This document shows, in pieces, positions 30,447 through 33,528 of a stretch of 33,528 nt of DNA. Numbering within the stretch: position 1 is the stretch's first letter; the number at the start of each line of letters is the position of its first letter. The notes beneath the pieces are model-generated. The model saw nothing but the letters and a program-made list of their open reading frames with translations, had not been told where the DNA came from and did no database searches. The position numbers and the translations under genes were made by a program. The DNA comes from Streptomyces niveus (lineage in GTDB: Bacteria > Actinomycetota > Actinomycetes > Streptomycetales > Streptomycetaceae): contig NZ_MDCR01000222.1 of the NCBI RefSeq assembly GCF_001723055.1, forward strand, positions 1-33,528, in the 5' to 3' direction.

Positions 30447-31607
30447 TCACGCATCCGAACCCCTGAGCTCCACGAGGGGGCGGACCTCGTCGAACAGAAC
30501 ACCGTAGTCGGCGCCGTACGTGGAGGCGGCGGCGAACAGCGCGTCGACGGCCGCCAGAAGCGGGTCCCGCTCCGCCGCGGCGAACACCGCCGGGACGGCC
30601 AGGTGCGGTCGGGAGATGGCGGTCCGGCTCAGGGAAACCTCGACAACGGCCTGCGGCACCCGCTCGTCGGTGAGCAGCAGGTCGCACACCTGCCGCTGCC
30701 CGCCGTCGAACGGCGGCGCCAACTCCCCTCCCCGGTCGAGGGATTCGAGGCTCGCCGCGACCCACTCCAGGCCGGCCAGGCCCGCCACCGTACAGGCGCG
30801 GCGGGCCGCCAGCCGGGCGACGGCGCGCTGGATGTCCGGGCCCGCCGCGTCCAGGGCGTGCAGGAGGGCGGCGTCGAGCCGGATCATCCCCCACACGTTG
30901 CCGCCGACGGAGCGCAGCCGGTCGCTCGGCACCCGGCCGCCCCAGGTGCGCGCCTCCTCCGCCAGGCGCTCCCGCTCACGTTCCCGCTCGGCGAGGCGGG
31001 CCGCCTCCGCCACCTCATCCGGGGTCGGCCGGGGTGGCGGGGGCGGCAACTCCCGTGCCCAGGCGTGCCAGTAGGCGGCATGGTCACTGGTCTGCCGCAC
31101 GACGCGGGCCGGTGACGGCAGGCACGGCCAGAACTGGAGGAGGTAGTGGTCCACCGGCTCCGGCGACTCGAAGTTCTCCGGGACTCTCGCCTCGTCCATC
31201 CCCCGGGCGCTGTACCGGACCCGGTAGTCGGTCTCGTCGAGGTCAAGCTCCCAGGAGTCCTCGTGCGCCCACTGCGCGAGTGTGGTCCCGTCCGACAGCG
31301 GACGGAACGGCACCTCCACGACCTCCTCCCACAGAGGATCGAGCGGTGGCGGTTCGTCGTGCAGTTCGACGGTGAGCCCGACCTGGCCCGTGTGGAGCGC
31401 GGTCAGGAGGAGGAGTGCTCCGGGGGTGGCTCCCCCGCACAGCCCGCCCTCCTGCCCGGCGAACGCCTCGTGCAGATCGCAGTCGAACCCGGCCGGGTCG
31501 CTGACCACGTACATCTGCCCGTAATGCACATACACCTCGCCGAACAGCAGCGTCCGCACCAATACCCCCCGCGCCGTGGCCCGTTGCCATGCCTGACGAC
31601 GGATCAT
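30447..31607 (-). CDS. Conserved Streptomyces protein of unknown function
   Basis: 386 aa soluble protein with no signal peptide or membrane segment. I do not recognise a named domain. The first ~190 residues are beta-rich (VRTLLFGEVYVHYGQMYVVSD, then EGGLCGGATPGALLLLTALHTGQVGLTVELHDEPPPLD, then WELDLDETDYRVRYSARGMDEAR). A Pro-rich hinge (ELPPPPPRPTPDEV) and a highly charged helix (AERERERERLAEEA) lead into an Ala/Leu-rich helical C-terminal half (~230-386) with DRLRSVGGNVWGMIRLDAALLHAL. The layout suggests two domains, possibly an immunity or contractile-apparatus-adjacent protein, but nothing here proves a role. ATG 31607 is chosen; in-frame GTG 31619 and TTG 31625 are alternatives and none has a good ribosome site. 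Confidence 0.75.
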   Translation of the reverse strand: MIRRQAWQRATARGVLVRTLLFGEVYVHYGQMYVVSDPAGFDCDLHEAFAGQEGGLCGGATPGALLLLTALHTGQVGLTVELHDEPPPLDPLWEEVVEVPFRPLSDGTTLAQWAHEDSWELDLDETDYRVRYSARGMDEARVPENFESPEPVDHYLLQFWPCLPSPARVVRQTSDHAAYWHAWARELPPPPPRPTPDEVAEAARLAERERERERLAEEARTWGGRVPSDRLRSVGGNVWGMIRLDAALLHALDAAGPDIQRAVARLAARRACTVAGLAGLEWVAASLESLDRGGELAPPFDGGQRQVCDLLLTDERVPQAVVEVSLSRTAISRPHLAVPAVFAAAERDPLLAAVDALFAAASTYGADYGVLFDEVRPLVELRGSDA

Positions 31608-31658
31608 GCCGTACGGCACTGACAAGGCGGCGTCCCAGACGTACGGTCGCCGGCCCGG

Positions 31659-32819
31659 TCAGCCGCCCGACGTGTCCAGTTCCGCGTCCTCGCCGATGCC
31701 CGCGCAGTCGTACGGGTCCTTGAGCCAGCCGTCCGGCAGGACCACCCGGTTGTTTCCCGATGTGCGACCGCGTGGGCCGTCGGCGCCGTCCGGCCAGGGC
31801 TGGTCCAGGTTCAACTCGCCCAGCAGCGCGTCCAGTTCGGCGAGTGACGAGGTGATCGCCAGCTTCTTGCGCAGTTCGGAGCCGACCGAGAAGCCCTTCA
31901 GGTACCAGGCCACGTGCTTACGGAAGTCGATCACCCCGCGCGCCTCGTCCCCGATCCACTCCCCCAGCAGCTCCGCGTGCCGCCGCATGACCCGGGCGAC
32001 CTCGCGCAGCGCGGGCCGGGCGAGTTCCCCCGTACCCTCGAAGGCCGCCACCAGATCGCCGAAGATCCACGGCCTGCCGAGGCAGCCGCGTCCCACGACC
32101 ACGCCGTCGCAGCCGGTCTCGCGGACCATCCGCAGCGCGTCGTCCGCCGACCAGATGTCGCCGTTGCCGAGGACGGGGATCTCCGGGACGTGCTCCTTGA
32201 GGCGGGCGATGGCGTCCCAGTCGGCCGTACCGCCGTAGTGCTGGGCGGCCGTCCTGCCGTGCAGGGCGATCGCCGTGACGCCCTCCTCGACGGCGATGCG
32301 GCCGGCGTCCAGGTAGGTGATGTGGTCGTCGTCGATGCCCTTGCGCATCTTCATCGTGACCGGCAGGTCCCCGGCGTTCGACACCGCCTCGTGCAGGATC
32401 GCGCGCAGCAGGGGCCGCTTGTACGGGAGGGCCGAGCCGCCGCCCTTGCGGGTGACCTTGGGGACGGGGCAGCCGAAGTTCAGGTCGATGTGGTCGGCCA
32501 GGCCCTCGTCCGCGATCATGCGGACGGCCTTGCCGACGGTGACCGGGTCGACGCCGTACAGCTGGATCGAGCGGGGTGTCTCGGTCGCGTCGAAACGGAT
32601 GAGCTGCATCGTCTTCTCGTTGCGCTCGACCAGCGCCCGCGTGGTGATCATCTCGCTGACGAACAGCCCCTTGCCGCCCGAGAACTCCCGGCAGAGCGTC
32701 CGGAAGGGGGCGTTCGTGATCCCCGCCATCGGTGCGAGCACGACGGGCGGGGAGACCGGGTACGGGCCGACGGCGAGCGTGCCGGGCGGTGCGGGGGACG
32801 GGGCGAGCGGAGCGGTCAT
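31659..32819 (-). CDS. dus: tRNA-dihydrouridine synthase (DusB-like)
   Basis: 386 aa FMN-dependent enzyme reducing uridine to dihydrouridine in tRNA D-loops. The TIM barrel starts VVLAPMAGITNAPFR (~27-40). The catalytic cysteine is C117 in DLNFGCPVPKVTRKGGGSAL. The FMN/tRNA residues follow: TMKMRKGID, AIALHGRTAAQHYGG, VLGNGDIWSADDA and VVVGRGCLGRPWIFG. A helical C-terminal domain (~260-330) completes the DusB architecture. ATG 32819 (MTAPLAP) is preferred over an in-frame ATG at 32837 six codons upstream. It is divergent from the MFS gene, with 61 bp between starts. Housekeeping gene. Confidence 0.96.
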   Translation of the reverse strand: MTAPLAPSPAPPGTLAVGPYPVSPPVVLAPMAGITNAPFRTLCREFSGGKGLFVSEMITTRALVERNEKTMQLIRFDATETPRSIQLYGVDPVTVGKAVRMIADEGLADHIDLNFGCPVPKVTRKGGGSALPYKRPLLRAILHEAVSNAGDLPVTMKMRKGIDDDHITYLDAGRIAVEEGVTAIALHGRTAAQHYGGTADWDAIARLKEHVPEIPVLGNGDIWSADDALRMVRETGCDGVVVGRGCLGRPWIFGDLVAAFEGTGELARPALREVARVMRRHAELLGEWIGDEARGVIDFRKHVAWYLKGFSVGSELRKKLAITSSLAELDALLGELNLDQPWPDGADGPRGRTSGNNRVVLPDGWLKDPYDCAGIGEDAELDTSGG

Positions 32820-32880
32820 CCGTCCATTGTCGCGCATGGCGGGCGGGAGCCCGCCGGGGCGCCGGACATACCATCACCCC

Positions 32881-33528
32881 ATGCCAGCTCCCCGCCCCGC
32901 ACCCGACCCGGAGCCGTCGAAAGGGCCGCCCCACGAGGCCACCGAGGAGTGCGGTCCCCGCAGACGGCTGGTGATTCTGGGGACCTGCTGCATGAGTCTG
33001 CTGATCGTCAGCCTCGACACCACGGTGCTCAACGTCGCACTGCCGTCCATCCGCAAGGACCTGCACACCACGGTCGCCGGTATGCAGTGGACCATCGACG
33101 CGTACACCCTGGTCATCGCCTCGCTGCTGATGCTCGCGGGCTCCACCGCCGACCGCATCGGCCGCCGGCGGGTCTTCAAGACCGGGCTGGTGGTCTTCAC
33201 GATCGGCTCGGCGCTGTGCTCGGTCGCGCCGAGTCTGGAGTTGCTGGTCGTCTTCCGCATGGTGCAGGCCGTCGGCGGCTCGATGCTCAACCCGGTCGCG
33301 ATGTCGATCATCACCAACACCTTCACCGAACCGCGCGAGCGCGCCCGTGCGATCGGGATCTGGGGCGGGGTCGTCGGTATCTCGATGGCGGCGGGACCGC
33401 TGATCGGCGGGCTGCTGGTGGAGACGGTCGGCTGGCGCGCGATCTTCCTGATCAACGTCCCGGTCGGGATCACGGCGTTCATCCTGACCTGGCGGTACGT
33501 CCCCGAGTCGCGCGCCGCCAAGCCGCGC
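32881..33528 (+). CDS. MFS transporter, EmrB/QacA type (cut by window end)
   Basis: 216 codons visible, no stop; the gene runs past the window. A Pro/Glu-rich cytoplasmic N-terminus (~1-27) is followed by TM1 with SLDTTVLNVALPSI (the DHA2 motif D1 'lDxTvvnvALP'), WTIDAYTLVIAS in TM2, motif A GSTADRIGRRRVFKTGL, RMVQAVGGSML (motif B) and AAGPLIGGLLVETVGWRAIFLINVPVG (motif C and the WR-IF-INVP signature). This is the 14-helix drug:H+ antiporter-2 family. ATG 32881 has no obvious ribosome site, since it is only 61 bp from the divergent dus start. It probably has a short leader. Confidence 0.93.
   Translation, partial: MPAPRPAPDPEPSKGPPHEATEECGPRRRLVILGTCCMSLLIVSLDTTVLNVALPSIRKDLHTTVAGMQWTIDAYTLVIASLLMLAGSTADRIGRRRVFKTGLVVFTIGSALCSVAPSLELLVVFRMVQAVGGSMLNPVAMSIITNTFTEPRERARAIGIWGGVVGISMAAGPLIGGLLVETVGWRAIFLINVPVGITAFILTWRYVPESRAAKPR

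Noticed and set aside
1..33528. CRISPR array, tRNA, rRNA, insertion sequence, integrase or attachment site
   Set aside because: I looked for regular spacers, cloverleaf-like ends, transposase motifs and terminal repeats and found none. The short repeats present are operators, hairpins or coding repeats.

Overview
The window is high-GC actinobacterial chromosome, almost certainly Streptomyces. The evidence is third-position G/C saturation, many 1-4 bp stop/start overlaps (ATGA, TGATG), GTG starts, and gene families typical of the genus: a class F sortase with its secreted partner, SoxR with a flavin reductase, NirB/NirD, a PPDK and DusB. I see no rRNA, tRNA, CRISPR array, transposase or phage gene. 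It reads as chromosomal housekeeping and accessory metabolism, not as a mobile island.

Layout. (1) Positions 1-8190 hold an uptake and catabolic cluster. It has a SsuABC/NMT1-type ABC importer (ATPase, lipoprotein, two permeases, the second one broken), an alpha/beta-hydrolase-fold protein lacking its nucleophile, a GntR/FCD regulator, a family III CoA-transferase, a metallo-beta-lactamase-fold hydrolase and a CitE/HpcH-type lyase. An identical 16-bp sequence lies in both divergent promoter regions (3206-3221 and 7282-7297) and probably ties the cluster into one regulon. The likely logic is to import an organic acid or lactone, hydrolyse it, load it on CoA and cleave the acyl-CoA. (2) 8187-8528 is cutA. 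(3) 8586-13337 is a heterodimeric ABC exporter behind an NADPH:FMN reductase, divergent from soxR: a redox-stress and efflux unit. (4) 13356-15660 holds a class IV PLP enzyme, a secreted membrane-anchored protein and a class F sortase. (5) 15670-20800 holds a TauE/SafE permease divergent from an assimilatory nitrite reductase operon (FAD oxidoreductase, nirB, nirD), with a plausible GlnR box. (6) 20861-23758 is a TetR-MFS-SDR cassette with two matching TetR-like operators. (7) 23906-26163 holds a Tat-exported DUF839/PhoX-like protein and a convergent ArsR-like regulator, separated by a perfect hairpin. (8) 26529-29273 is ppdK. (9) 29571-30392 is a scar where a HAD hydrolase and a GntR/UTRA regulator have been fused and deleted. 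(10) 30447-33528 holds an unknown protein, a DusB-type tRNA-dihydrouridine synthase and the start of an EmrB/QacA-type MFS transporter cut by the window end.

The most unusual material is the 1-8190 cluster, the inverted permease segment at the left edge, the sortase pair whose partner lacks LPXTG, and the double pseudogene at 29571-30392. All functional assignments come from reading motifs. No database search was possible.
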